From Chamaelirium japonicum (lineage: Eukaryota > Streptophyta > Magnoliopsida > Liliales > Melanthiaceae), in the NCBI GenBank assembly GCA_947650365.1, contig OX393550.1:98011424-98075423 (forward strand): a stretch of DNA of 64,000 bases. Reading direction: 5' to 3'. The notes beneath the pieces are model-generated. The model made no database searches. It was not told the origin of the DNA and was given only the letters and a program-made list of their open reading frames with translations. A program made the translations under genes and the position numbers. Below, one piece after another: positions 1-11,489 of the stretch; position 1 is the first letter of the stretch; every line of letters starts with the position of its first letter.

Positions 1-1765
1 GCGCCATGATTCTTTCCTTGAAGACGAAGCATCTTTCGATGGGATGACTTACCACCCGGTGGTATTTGCAGAAGAGAGGGTCGTCGACGCGATGCATCTG
101 CTCGGGCCTCTTCGAAGGAGGGAGCTCTATCATCTTCTCTTGCAGCAGTTGGTCGAACATGGAGGAGACTTCCGAGTCTGGGAAGGGGTACTCCTTGGCT
201 TCGAGCTCCTCGAGAGTCATCCTTTGTCTTGGCGGCGGAGGCGGCGATATGGCGGCTCCCTTCCTTTGATCTGATCTGCCACCGATCTTGAGCGGTTTGG
301 AAGTTGAAGCGACGTCAGCAACATTGACTTGTTTCGGTTTCGGTGCCGGTGGCTTGTCCTTCTTCTCCACCTTCAAGAAGTCTTTGTTCTTCGAGTCCCC
401 GCGGCTTGCTAGGCTAAGTTCCATGTCGTGAGCCCGAGTCGCGAGTTCTTCGAAAGACCGAGGCTTGATACCTTTGAGGATGTAGAGCAGGCCCCAGTGC
501 ATGCCTTGGGTGCACATCTCGATGGCCGAGTCTTCAGACAAGCGGTCTCGTGAATTCGGCGCGAGGTTCCTCCATCGGTCGATGTAGTCGATCACCGGCT
601 CGTCCTTCCTTTGCTTGACTGCAGTAAGCTCGGTCATGCTGACGGTTCATCTGGTGCTGTAGAAGCGGTTGAGGAACTCCCTCTCCATCTGATCCCAGCT
701 GTCGATGGTCCCTGGAGGAAGATCAACGTACCAGTCGAACGCGTTGCCTTTGAGGGTGTGAACGAATTGCTTCACCATCTCGTCGCCATATGTGCCGGCA
801 TTATTGCAGGTCTCGATGAAGTGGGCGACGTGCTGTCTTGGATTTCCCTTTCCGTCGAAGTGCTGGAACTTTGGTGGCTGGAATCCGACTGGGAAGCGTA
901 GTTGCTGGATCCTCGCAGTGTAGGGCTTCGAGTATGCCGCCGTGATCGGAGGAAGGCCACTGCCGTGGGAGCGCATCATGTCGGCTATCAACGCTTGGAC
1001 TTGCTGAGCATTCATCGTTGCCGTTGCCGGAGGTTGTGTGGCCACCGAGTCTGGCGCTGGGGAGACGACTTCCACTGGGACGGGAGCCGAGGAGAGCGCT
1101 GGAGTAACTGCTTGAATCGTCGGAACAACCTCTGCAGGAGCGGGAGTTGAAGACGGAACTGAAGCGGCTACTGGAGAAGCGACGGGTTGGCCGACTGCTG
1201 CAGCGTCTTTCGCGCTTAGCTTTTGGAGCAGAGTGTTGATGTGACGATCCTTCTCCTCCATTAGCCGAGTAATTTGCGCCATATGCTCGCTCATCTGCAT
1301 GACTTGGAGCTGAAGAGCGGACGGAGGATGGTGACGGAGAACGTCTCGGTGTTGCATGTTCGCATCCTCGCCGTCATCATTGGAGACGTAGTTACGCCGA
1401 CTTGCTTCTGGCTGATGATTGATGTTTGCCCCCTGCAGAGGAGGTGCAACGTCTGCTGGAGAATCCGAACGGGCTCGGGGCTGGGGCTGGTCCTCCCCAA
1501 ACTTCTGGAAATGGACTCCAGGATCGAGGCTCGTTTCTTCATGCACCAGGGCCTCGTCGGCGCTTTGGCGAGCATCTTCGGTAGTAGCTTCTGGCATGAA
1601 GACGTCCGCAAGAGTCCGAGTACGCCGAGTGTAGACGCGCACCATTGGAGGAGGATCACCCTCCGGGTTTACTGGATCACCATGTCGGAGTAGAGGAGAC
1701 TCGACGATTGGTGAGAGGCTTGGAGCAAACGCATCGTTGTTTGTTCCGGCCATTGCAAACTTCAA
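1..1765 (-). pseudogene. Tat-type Ty3/gypsy gag(-pol) start, one in-frame stop, runs off window edge
   Basis: Capsid-type gag of a long-terminal-repeat retrotransposon, read on the minus strand from about 1765 (or the Met at 1753) to the window edge. The first ~250 residues are Pro/Ala/Ser-rich and low in complexity. They are followed by a retrotransposon gag domain (visible motifs HFIETCNNAGTYGDEMVKQF and GNAFDWYVDLPPG). After LNRFYSTR there is a TGA at 644-646, then the same frame stays open to position 1, with MTELTAVKQRKDEPVIDYI, WRNLAP and CKYHRVVSHPIERCF. These are hallmark sequences of plant Tat-lineage gag. The stop fits a CGA to TGA change, a usual CpG decay. It lies only ~60 bp inside its LTR, so the leader is very short. 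Pol would lie beyond the left edge. Family assignment is strong; activity is not expected unless the stop is bypassed. Confidence 0.9.
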
Positions 1766-1801
1766 GCAGCTTCTTCAGCCGTACGGATGAAAGGAGAAGA
1801 G

Positions 1802-1819
1802 GTCCCACCGGGCGTGCCA
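1802..1819 (-). other. Primer-binding site of the Tat-like element
   Basis: On the minus strand the sequence starting TGGCACGCCCGG lies six bases inside the LTR end, exactly where a tRNA primer site is expected. It begins with TGG, the complement of the tRNA CCA end. From memory it fits a tRNA-Arg type primer as used by Tat/Ogre elements; that identity is inference. Confidence 0.7.
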
Positions 1820-2640
1820 GAAATCTGTGGACGCGGAAAAAGCACGGGTCGTCTTTATTGCGAATCACACGAGATTACAAGTGTGGCCGGGACCCGGGTG
1901 GCTCGGGTGTAGCGAGTCCGGGTTGCGGCGAGTTTTGATCAGGGGATTGTGGGAAAGATCTTCTGGAGGATCCCTTTGATCCGCGTCTCCACGTGGTGTT
2001 CGTGCGAGAGCTCTGAAGGGGCTGCCCAGGACAGGGGTCTTTACAGGGTGAGGGTTTTGGAGAGGCTAAGGAATGTCCACCGTCGCTTTGTCCCTTCCGT
2101 GCTTCGCGCTTTCTCGGCTAGGGGGTTTTCCGGCTTCGTTCCTCGGTCTTCGTGTCTTCCTCGCTCCTTGCTTGACCTTGGCGTCCTTGATCGTCGGTTC
2201 GCGGCGTCGATCGTGTTTTTGGCGTCGGCTTTTTGGCTTTGGCTTGGCTCCGGTGTGGCTCTGGCTTTTGCTTTGCTTTGGCGCTTGCACTTGGACGTAG
2301 CTGGGAGAGACTTGCGATGCTTTCGTTCTTCCGGACTTCGCGTCGTATCGGCTAGAACGTGCGGTGCTTTTGCTCGTGGCCGGCGTAGTCGCTTGGCTTT
2401 GGCACTTGCGTTGCTTTGGCGCGGGCTTTACTGGGACTTTGCTTTGGCTTCTTGCGTTGGCCTTAGCTTCAGCGTCAACTCGATCTTCTTCTTCGAACGA
2501 CGTGGGCTACTTCTCCGGTGCTTCGACGGTTTGCGTGCCGACTGGACTTCTTTTCTTCTCCGGGCTTCTTTGGCGTGATCGGAGTCGAAGGATGCTTTCG
2601 AAGATGGCGGGGGTAGCACCAATCTCCGTGCGACGGTTGT

Positions 2641-2760
2641 GGCGTCGACGACGGTTGTAGCGTCGGCTTTTGTTGATGAAGACGACGGGGGTGACGACGG
2701 TCTCCGTGCGACGGTTGTAGCGTCGGCTTTTGTTGATGAAGACGACGGGGTAGCGAAGCT
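2641..2760. repeat. Two 60-bp direct repeats inside the LTR
   Basis: Two adjacent 60-bp units share ACGGTTGTAGCGTCGGCTTT and a following GATGAAGACGACGGGG. Related units are expanded to a 73-bp period in the other two LTR copies of the family. Confidence 0.8.
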
Positions 2761-3177
2761 TCAGACGATCTGCTCCAGGCTTTCTTCTTCGTGGATGGCA
2801 CAGACGTTTGTTGAAGACGACGGGGTGATGACGCTTCGTTTCTCTCCTCCGGGCTTTGGAGCTTGATCGGGATCGAGGATTTGTTGGAGCCGACGGGGTA
2901 GTGCCGCTCCGAGCTTCTTCTCCGGCCTTTGCTTCTGGCGTCTTCGGAGTCGAAGGGTCTTCTTCTCCGAGCTTTCTTCTTCGTGCACGGAGTCGAGGTC
3001 TTGATCTTCGTGTGCAAGGGTCTTCACGTTGATGAGAGCTTTCGGTAAGCCGATCCCTCGGGACAGGCTTGACCGTGCCTCGTGAAGCCTTGGGTCGGTG
3101 AAGAAGCGTCTCCTCTTCTGCAGAGCTCCCGCGCTTCGTCTTCAGTCTTCGACCTCTTCTTCATTCCCCCACCCCCT

Positions 3178-3187
3178 CTATTTATAG
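3178..3187 (-). promoter_or_regulatory. TATA box of the LTR
   Basis: CTATAAATAG on the minus strand, about 625 bp into the LTR. The same box is kept at 14746-14755 in the left copy and is degraded to CTAAAAATAG at 27463-27472 in the right copy. Its position and conservation fit the retrotransposon core promoter. Confidence 0.6.
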
Positions 3188-3453
3188 GCAAAGGGGAGGG
3201 GAGAGAGATATGGGAACTTTTAATTTTAAATCCCTTTTCTATCTCTCTCATAATTGCCCGGGATTTATTCATCCATTGATGAGGGGAATAACGTTTATTT
3301 GTTTTCCTTTTCTGGCGATGCAATTATGGCTGGATTTCGCACACGAAATCGATGGCGATCGGGCGCTTCTTCTTGTGCGTCGGATCGAGGGATCGGCGCA
3401 GATCCGCGTGTGTGCAGACGTCATACGCAACCTCCCCCCGCGCATGGCGGTAT

Positions 3454-3690
3454 TTCCTTCCTTTTCTTTCTTTTCTTTCCTTTTCTTTTCTTTCCTTTTC
3501 TTTTCTTTCTTTTCTTTTCTTTCCTTTTCTTTTCCTTCCTTGCAGGGCCGGCCGGCCCCCCATGGGGTTCGGGTCCTAGTAGGGCCGGCCCCCCATGGGG
3601 TTCGGGTCCTAGTAGGGCCGGCCCCCATGGGGTTCGGGTCTTAGTAGGGGCCGGCCCCATGGGGTTCGGACCCTAGTAGGGGCCGGCCCC
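3454..3690. repeat. Pyrimidine-rich simple repeat followed by ~34-bp tandem repeats
   Basis: A TTTTC/TTCC-type tract (3454-3540) precedes about four units of ~34 bp built on GGCCGGCCCCCCATGGGG plus TTCGGGTCCTAGTA (3546-3690). The tract is a constant part of this LTR family and also occurs at 15035-15110, 21765-21830 and 27122-27180. The 34-bp array appears expanded only in this copy. Confidence 0.85.
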
Positions 3691-3996
3691 CCTTGGAGTG
3701 TGGGGTCCGCTCCTCTTTTGCTGGGTGCGAGTCGGGTCCGCGTGTCGGGTTTGCATCCGCGTCGGCCCACATAAGTCGGGTTCGGGTTCGACGAAATTCG
3801 TGTGTCTACACTCACATCATAGATATTCGTTGCTTTTTCTTTCCTAGTTTAGCTTAATACTTTGGTTCAAGTTTTCCGATTACTCCTATTTCTCTTCTAG
3901 TCTCGTCACTTATACTAATTAGCATTGCTCTTTGTAATAGACATTGAAGGACTTAAAAGGACCCAGACTCTCTTCAACTTGCACTCATGTTATAGA

Positions 3997-4610
3997 GTAA
4001 ATGTGTGATGGAATATGGAGCTTGACCTACCATGGCTGCAGACTGCCCGGTGCCCCGGAGAAGTCAAAGGACCTTTTGGGAGTTGAGCATGAAGGTCGGG
4101 TGCCCAAGCGACTAACCTAAAGTAGGGAAGCTGATCTACAGGATTGGCGCTCGTGCGAATCGGGGCCGGGACCCAAGAGGCATGGGCTTTGTCAGGCGGC
4201 ACTCGGGCGAAATTACAGGGTGCGCCCGGCCGGCCTTGGTCTAGGAAACTCAACAGGTTTGCATTAGGGTTTGGTATATAAAGTCTTACGAACCGTCATT
4301 GTAAAAGTAGGAAAGGGCAAGAAACTAGAGAGGTTTTTGATCATCAAGGAGAGACGGAGAGGTGTGGAAGACTTGAGAGATTCGTGGTGTGAGTGATTCC
4401 TTCCCCTATAAGATCGAGAAGGAAACTTGTTCCGTAAGATCACGATTCTCAAGATAGTAAAATGTAGGTTCTCGAGGCTGGACGCAGGCAAGTTTTGCCG
4501 AACCAGGTAAATCTATGTGTCGTCGCTTTTACTTTTTCGCACATATACTCTTTGTGTTACTTTCTTCCGTTGATTGCTAGATCCTAGGTTGCGTAGATTA
4601 TACAACAACA
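3997..4610 (+). mobile_element. Ty1/copia LTR remnant (possible solo LTR)
   Basis: A TATA motif (GTATATAAAG near 4273) is followed by typical copia U5 wording: CTGGACGCAGGCAAG, GCCGAACCAGGTAAAT and TGTGTCGTCGCTTTTAC, ending near ATTATACAACA at 4610. The start TGTGATGG near 3997 is tentative. No primer site or coding region follows, so it is either a solo LTR or a truncated one. Five-base flanks (AAATG/ACATG) are only similar, so a target duplication is not proven. Confidence 0.5.
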
Positions 4611-4784
4611 TGATCCTCTAGTTAATTGATTGTGTGGCACTAGCTGGATTTTGGCAGTCTTGATCATGGACAATCAAATCATGGCTACTAACAATTCTTA
4701 TTTTAGCTTTTGGAAGTGCGTTGAACATGCATACTTGGATCATACTTTTATGCAAGGTAAACATGGAAAGAAAACAATTTAATA

Positions 4785-4851
4785 GGGTTTCTAAGTAAGA
4801 ATAGATCTAGGGTGCTTGTTGCTCATGCAATCTATTCTTACTTAGAAACCC
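4785..4851. repeat. Perfect 22-bp inverted repeat (hairpin, 23-nt loop)
   Basis: The arm at 4785-4806 (starts GGGTTTCTAAGTAAG) is exactly reverse-complementary to 4830-4851. The loop contains CTAGGGTGCTTG. A partial third copy, GGGGTTTCTAAAA, follows at 4865. It does not look like a bacterial terminator in this setting; it may be a MITE end, foldback or small-RNA precursor. Confidence 0.85.
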
Positions 4852-4859
4852 CCCCTCAC

Positions 4860-7800
4860 ACAAAGGGGTTTCTAAAAAAAAAAAGCATTATAAGAGTCCT
4901 ATCCTTAGGACTTCCATTTGAATTTCTACCTGTACAGTGGAATCTCAATGGGGTGCACCCCTTAAAAGAATAGAGGTGTGAACTCTTCTGCATGCATTGT
5001 CCCCTGTTTTCGTTTCTGTCTGCATGACCAACATGCACCCCTTAAAAGAATAGGCGACATGGCCACAATAAAACTTGGATTCGATTCTTTTCTTTAGCCA
5101 TACGCCTAAGCAGTTGGTATGCCATGTCATCATAAAACCGACTTCCTTTTGTTCTTGATGTACGAGCATCACCCTTTTATCATGCAATTATTAGATTACT
5201 TTCAATTTTTTTCTTTGATAAAGACATTTAGTTATGTTTAAACACCATATTTTTAAAATCTAGAATAAGTGTTGTTTTCAGGTCTACAACTTGAGATCGT
5301 GTTCGTTTTTTTATTATAATATATGTTTTGGAGGTGCCTTGATGAGACTCTTTGATGCCACGGCCCACACCATGACGTGGAATTGCTTGAAGGACCGCCA
5401 TTGCTCCTAGCAAGAAGATGACCTACTGATCTTATAGCGGTAGGGTTCTTGGACTCGCTCCTGGCAATTTAAGGCCTCACACCATAATGGTTTGAGAAAA
5501 CTCTCTTTTTCTTCATTTACTCAACATTGCCCTAAATCGCATTGCTAAATGGTGTACATAGCCCTCCCAACTTGGAGAATAAACAAAAATCAAAGCACTC
5601 AAAAGGGTCCAAGGATTCATAAGGGATTGACAAAGCCCTACTCAAGGTCCAACACAACAACCCACAAGCATAACAACCTATAAAGCGTAAAATGAACCCA
5701 AAACACAAAAGCCCCTCAATTACATAAACCATACACAACCCAATAGCGATATTTGGCTAAGTAAGGTTCAAATTGTGCCAATCTTTGCCCAACAAGTGGC
5801 AGACCAAGGATTGGCCTTGGAGCCTGCTTTCTCACATTGATCGTGCTCCTTTGGAGGGTGTTACCCAAGTTTCCCAACACCCATCATTTGGATGTTTTAA
5901 AGACCAGACATGCTCGTTTTGAGTAAACTTTTGACCAAGTTGTACAAAAATGGGACTAGGATATTGGTTATTTTTTTTCATTTGTTATGCCAAACCGTCA
6001 GTTTCGTTTAGGATTAGCATTATTAAACCAATGGCTTAGATTACGTATAGATTTCTTATGCTCAAAGAACTTGACTTACTTGTGGGAGGACATGCCCCAT
6101 GAACATTTTGGTTCATGTATAAAAAAATTATTTTCAACTTATCGTTGATGAGTTATATAAAGAATCCCATTATTTGCACTTTTCTTATTCTTTTCTTCTT
6201 CAATCTTGTGCTCCCTTGAATCACCTTGCTTCATACTTGGATCTTCTTAATTTTTAAGGCATCACTGGGGTACATTTTAAAAGTATGCCTTGTATCTTTT
6301 CCATCGTTTTTTCATAGGTGATCCCCCCCCCCTCCCCCTCTCCTTCTCTCCTCCTATTCCTCAAAAGAAAAAAAGGAAAAAATAGCGTTATCCTACTTTA
6401 TTGTTGGTCAACACCCATCTCACTTTTTGTCCTTTTTCTTTGTAGGTTTGTCCTTTTTTAGTCCTTGTTTTTTATGCTTTTGTTCCCAAGGACTTGGACC
6501 ACTTGTAAAAGATGCGGGTTGAGAGTAATTCTTTACTTTTATCTTTAAAACTTGACGTAAACATATTTACTTACTTGTTTAAAAGGTAAAAGTCACATGA
6601 TGAAATTTGTTGGTCTTTTGATTTTTGATAATTTAATATTTTGGTAAACTATCTAAATGAATGTCGCAAGCTACCAAAATCGGTCGAAATTAATCCAAAA
6701 CCTAGTTTCAACAGTCTTCGGATCGACTTTAATTTGAAACCCATTAGAAACCACCTGTATGGTTCTATTTCAGCGAAAACTTCAAACCTTGCAAACATTA
6801 AGCTTTTCTTGGGGCAAATTGGTGCAAAGTGTCTGCTATCTATCATACTTGAAGCAAGTTGCTCAATTGTCATCCCTTTTTGAATTATTGGATAAAGGAG
6901 CTTTACCCTTCATGATGGTCATCCCTCCTTGAATCAAGTTGCTTGATTGTCAAAATAAAATTGTATTGATTGTTGTCCCTTTTGCTTGCACTAGAGAAGG
7001 CTCACATGGAGGGCTAGATGAACTTCATGAAGCTGTGGATCCACGAGCTTGAGAGCCCACACATTTAGAATTGTTTTTGAAGTTTGCCTCAACCTTGAGT
7101 GTTAGCTGATTGGCTTCTTCTAAAGTCCACACCTGCAACATCTCCATCTTATGTCAAAACTCACCGTCTTGCATCTAACTACTTTCTAAGAATTGCTCTT
7201 ACATTCATGGTTCCAAATAGTAAGATCAAGAAACTAGTAGCATCTTCCATCTATTTGGACCCTTATTTGGACTTGGACCCTTGTTAGGGACGAAATAATA
7301 TATGGTACAAGGTTTTCATGTATGCTAGAAGATTGTATTCTTTCATCTTGACCTTCATCTCCTCCCGTGTATCACTAGAAGGTTGTTCCGTCTTTTGTAT
7401 TCTATCTTCCACAAAATACCACTATGAGCATGTCAATCCTTTTTTTTTTGGAAGGTGACATGTCGATCCTTTTACCTCCTTATCTTTCTGTCATGTCATA
7501 CTAATCAAAGTCATCCTCCATGAACATAGTCTAATAGAGGAATTCTGTATGATTTAGTTTTCCGTAGAAATACAAAACCTCATGGTTCAACTTATTGGAT
7601 TTATTGTTCATTATCTCATACATATTAATCCTTAATTAGCAAACCCATCGTGGTCATCCATGGGATCCATGGAAACATCACGATGAGAGATAGCTATGTA
7701 TTTATTCCCATGACAAGGAGATGTATCAATGAATTCTCAATCTCCATGGCTACCCATTACTCCAACATTTGATGTTGACTAATCTTTAATCAAGGAAATG

Positions 7801-8424
7801 ATGGATGAACTTGTGAATAAGGTGAAACACAAATTATATATGTTGGAACGAATAAGCTCGAAGTTTGCTCTAATATCTTCTCACATGTTATTATGATTAG
7901 TGCGAACATGTCTTGTTCTAATGCTATGGTACTTGCACCTTAACTCATATTGATATTATATAACGAATCCACTTCTTAATTTTCTACAAAGTCTAGACGA
8001 AGAGGATGGCACATGATCTCAAGTTTAATCCTAAATTAATTAAATGCCAATCAACTTTCAGATTTCTTATGAGTTTCTCTTCCAAATAATAATTTTTGCT
8101 CTTAGAAATCTACTTCCAAATCTGTAGGATTGTACTATGGAGTAGTCGAATTATGACCAATTGTATGTCAAATATCTAGCTAAATTTGTAAGAGAAGTTA
8201 TGAAATCTCCACGTCTATACTGATTTCAGCATAAACCTATATGTTTTTTTTCTTCTGTAGATGTCTGCTTTGCATGATCCTGGATCATGATCTTTACTAC
8301 TAAATCTGACATTATCTGTATATAACCTTAAGAGGCCTAGTCTTCTCACACGTGGCCCTCTTATTGCCTGTATAATGTGCTTTTCTTAAATGTTTACAAA
8401 TCTTTTGTATTTGTATTTTTTCAG
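4860..8424. other. No gene seen; AT-rich unassigned DNA
   Basis: No long ORF, TE domain or RNA gene was recognised. The short sequence GCACCCCTTAAAAGAATA occurs twice (about 4955 and 5035). There are poly-C/T runs near 6325. Several 60-80 codon ORFs exist but have no recognisable motif and no matching start context. Confidence 0.5.
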
Positions 8425-8499
8425 GAGAAGTTGCATCATTGGATTTTGGTAAGGCAAGGAGGATGGCTATCTGAAGCAGATGTTCTTGCATATATTGAG
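8425..8499 (+). other. Possible internal host exon, 25 codons
   Basis: A 75-bp open segment beginning EKLHHWILVRQGGW and ending ADVLAYIE is framed by a pyrimidine-rich acceptor (TTTTTTCAG) and a GAG|GT donor, phase 0 at both ends. The peptide has the composition of real protein, unlike the surrounding DNA. I do not recognise the family. It could be an exon of the same plus-strand gene that ends at 33222, with TE-filled introns between them, or a gene relic. This is inference from splice-like context only. Confidence 0.3.
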
Positions 8500-9601
8500 G
8501 TTCTCATGACATTTGTTTCTTTTATTTGAGTTACATTATGATTCATGAAAGATGTTCTTTCTTATTTACCTTTTCATTCAGTTGTTCTGTATTCTTGTCC
8601 AATAATTTATTGAAGAATTGGGAAATTAAAAAGGAAATGATTGTCGGGCACATGATCAAGCAAGTTTTTTTTTTTTGCATTTTCATGATCAAGTAAGTGC
8701 TACTAGTAGTAGAAGTAGAAGTAGGAGCACCTAGGTAGCATCCATATGACATGAAAATAAATATTAACTGCATTTGGTTTTAATTAGTAATTTGGTGGTT
8801 GTACCTTAATATTGATAAGTACATAGCATAAGGACTGTGTACGACAAAAATAATAGTTTATATTACTTCCATATAACCAAGGTGTATGTTCATACAACAT
8901 GGTGGCAATAAAGAAGCTTACTCAAAGATTTGGAAGTCCGAAGTATAGGTGCTAAGTAGGCGTGTGCTTTCAAGTGGTTGCGTAAACTAGCTAGAAGATT
9001 CCTGATTCTCGGAGGAATATAGTGGAATATTGAAGTCACTGAATCACATCATGTTATTACTTTTTTAGTACTTGATCCCTAAAAGATGAGATATAATCTT
9101 GTTGTAATGGTAAAAGTTTCATTCACTACATGATCCTTATCCTCCTCTTTCCCTGTAAATTCATTCCATATATGTCTGTTGTTGAATACATCACTTATTA
9201 CATTATACTATTATAGGAAATTTTCTCTTACTGCATCAAGCTTTCTGTGTGTAATTCAGCTTTCTTTGTAAAACAACAATTTTTCAAAAATGGATTGAAT
9301 AATAATATATTATTAACAAACGGATTTAAAGTTTGGTTTTTACCATCAACGGACTTATACTCCCTTTTGATTGGCGTATAATGGAAACACTAGTTCGACC
9401 GATGTATTAGTCTGACGATTATATGGAATTAATTACAAACCGAAAAAGCCCTTTATGTATTAAACTGCCATATTACATACACACCATTTTAACTGGCGGA
9501 TAACTACCGTTGGCGGCTATACACCATTTAAACTGGCGAATAGCTTGGTAGCTGTTGGTGTTCCATTAGCCGTTGAGCCTAACAGCTACCACCGACTGGT
9601 T
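8500..9601. other. No gene seen
   Basis: AT-rich DNA. Towards its end the phrase ACACCATTTTAACTGGCG and a close variant (ACACCATTTAAACTGGCG) occur twice within about 45 bp (about 9481 and 9525), just upstream of the Mutator-like remnant. They may belong to that element's terminal region. Confidence 0.5.
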
Positions 9602-9610
9602 CTATAAATA
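9602..9610 (+). promoter_or_regulatory. TATA box upstream of the Mutator-like transposase remnant
   Basis: CTATAAATA lies ~80 bp before the Met codon at 9690, followed by a CT-rich leader (CTCACCCACTC, TCTCTCAATTCTC). Position and composition fit an old transposase promoter. Confidence 0.4.
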
Positions 9611-9689
9611 ATGAATTATAACACTCACCCACTCACTCCCAATTCTCTCTCAATTCTCACTTCTCTCTTAATTCCCACTTCTCTCAAAT

Positions 9690-10575
9690 ATGACTACAAG
9701 ATCTCCGATAGTTGTATGTTACGGAGGTCGGTGCGAAGTAGATGCGTAGGGAATACAAATCCAATCTTTGTTCAGGTCAATAGTACAATGTTTGAGCTGT
9801 AAGAGATCACCCTACGGTGCAAGCTTCGACCCGACTTCAATTTAAGGTAATCTTAATTCAGTTAGTGAATCACAATCTTATTCAGTAGAAATATATGAGG
9901 ATGAAAATTGGAATGGATATTAATAACATGTCTCGGGGCATTAGGCCTACTGTGTTTGTAGATTACCCATATAATATTAACGAAAACGTAGATATTAGTG
10001 GTTATAACTTATAACTATCAATCATCTTATAGTTATGCTCGTGAGCCTGGTTCTCTACACCACTATATAACATGATTGATAATTATAACTAATACCAGCA
10101 TGTAGTTTTGGTATCAACATCAATGTCGTCAGTAGTACCCGCATTGTTACCCACAACGGTGCAGGATGTACCGACATCAGTATCAGATACTTCTGATTAC
10201 GACATAGACTTAGAGCTTAGTGACTCAAGTTTGTCGTCATCAGATGATACACAAATGTTTGCCGGCAAGCATACGACTCTGCAAAACATTTTGAACTGCA
10301 ATGCACAAATTTTTAATTAAGAATAATTTTACATTAACAATATGATTGTAATAATAAATATAAAATTATCATTAAATGTGATATTCCTGATTGTACATGA
10401 CGTGTATATGCAACAAAGATTTATAATGGTGATTATTTTAATGTAGTAACATTTAACTTACAACGTTCATGTGTTGGTAGAGTAGTACATAGGAATCATC
10501 CACAAGAAACATCTGAATGAATTAAAAGTAAAGTTAGTACCCGCTTAGCAAATAATCCTTATTATTCTCCTACTC
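9690..10575 (+). pseudogene. Mutator-like (MULE) transposase, decayed N-terminal half
   Basis: Three separated pieces of a MULE transposase can be read. First, an N-terminal piece at 9690 (TRSPIVVCYGGRCEV) continues in another frame as YVGNTNPIFVQ-like text. Second, an acidic Ser/Asp linker at 10108-10320 (SDTSDYDIDLELSDSSLSSS). Third, the DNA-binding zinc-finger region from about 10385 in one frame: RVYATKIYNGDYFNVVTFNL, then QRSCVGRVVHRNHPQETSE, a TGA replacing Trp, and IKSKVSTRLANNPYYSP. A second TGA replaces the Trp normally before RVYA. The catalytic transposase domain is absent downstream. The element is dead and probably old. Confidence 0.8.
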
Positions 10576-10680
10576 TATAATTATGGTTATGTTTGATGAA
10601 TATGTTGTTTCCATTTCATATAATAAAACTCGATAGTCAAGCGAATCAGAATACCGAGAAGTTCTACACCTGTAACACAC

Positions 10681-10990
10681 TTCAACAAAAAATGAGGGTC
10701 CCCTTCTATCCAGCAAAAAGTGGGGCCCCACTCTCTCTCCTGTAACTCAGCCAAATATGAGACCTCTCATTTCTGTAGTGTAGCAGAAAGTGAAGTCCCC
10801 TCATCCTCCTACCCAGCAGAAAGTGGGTCCCCCCTCTCCCTCCTATAACACAGACAAATATGCAGAGGCCCCTACCTTCTGTGACGGAACGGAAAGTTAA
10901 GCCCCCCCACCATCCCACCCAGCAAAAAGTGGGGCTCCCTCTCCCTCCTGTGACTTAGCATAAAGTCAATCCTCTCCCTTCTACTGAGGT
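10681..10990. repeat. ~105-bp tandem repeat, three copies
   Basis: The phrase CAGCAAAAAGTGGGG/CAGCAGAAAGTGGG recurs at 10711, 10814 and 10920 (spacings 103 and 106). Each unit contains a weaker half-unit (CAGAAAGTGAAGTCCCC), so the basic period is about 52 bp. It lies just downstream of the MULE remnant and could be part of it. Confidence 0.8.
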
Positions 10991-11489
10991 GAAAATAGTT
11001 TTGAATAATCGACTCTTCAAGCAAAATTAGAGGTCATAAAGAGAAAACTCCATGAAAAGTACCAAAAGGCAGATGCAACTAAGAAACAATGAACGATACA
11101 AGTAGCAGAGCTGTAGGATGTACCGACAAAGAAGGTTTATATTAAAAGATGTCTAGGTCCTATTCATTAGAAATCTAAAACCAACACTAGAAATTGGCCA
11201 GCCCGGGCAAAAGGACTACGCTAGCTACAAGCTTATGCGATTTAGACTTTGAAAGTTTACTTTTCTATATTTTATTTTGCTATAATATTAATAAAATTTA
11301 TTATATGCCATGTTCCAAACTCTATGTGCAACACATCTGATCATTGTAACGAACCACCGAGAGTATTATATAAACTCATTTTATTTCATACACAAATACA
11401 ATATATAGTCTAAAAACTAGCCATGACCACATCTTGATTTATGACCATTGAAATCTCCAGTAAACATCCTTATGTACGTCTCGGGTGCC
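10991..11489. other. No gene seen
   Basis: Unassigned DNA with no ORF of note or recognisable repeat. Confidence 0.5.

Larger units (their letters stand above)
1826..3810 (-). mobile_element. 5' LTR (1985 bp) of the Tat-like element
   Basis: The plus-strand boundaries are TGTGGACG at 1826 and GTGTCTACA ending at 3810, giving the expected TG...CA termini (on the minus strand TGTAGACACA to CCGCGTCCACA). It is followed by a primer site and gag, so it is the 5' LTR of a minus-strand element whose other LTR is outside the window. The same family of LTR recurs at 13324-15306 and 26937-28920 with nearly the same length (1983 and 1984 bp) and the same order of features: TATA box, pyrimidine tract and internal tandem repeats. 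Confidence 0.88.

Noticed and set aside
3324-3660. Lys/Glu-rich and Phe/Ser-rich ORFs in the LTR
   Set aside because: Products of the TTTTC simple repeat and the 34-bp array.
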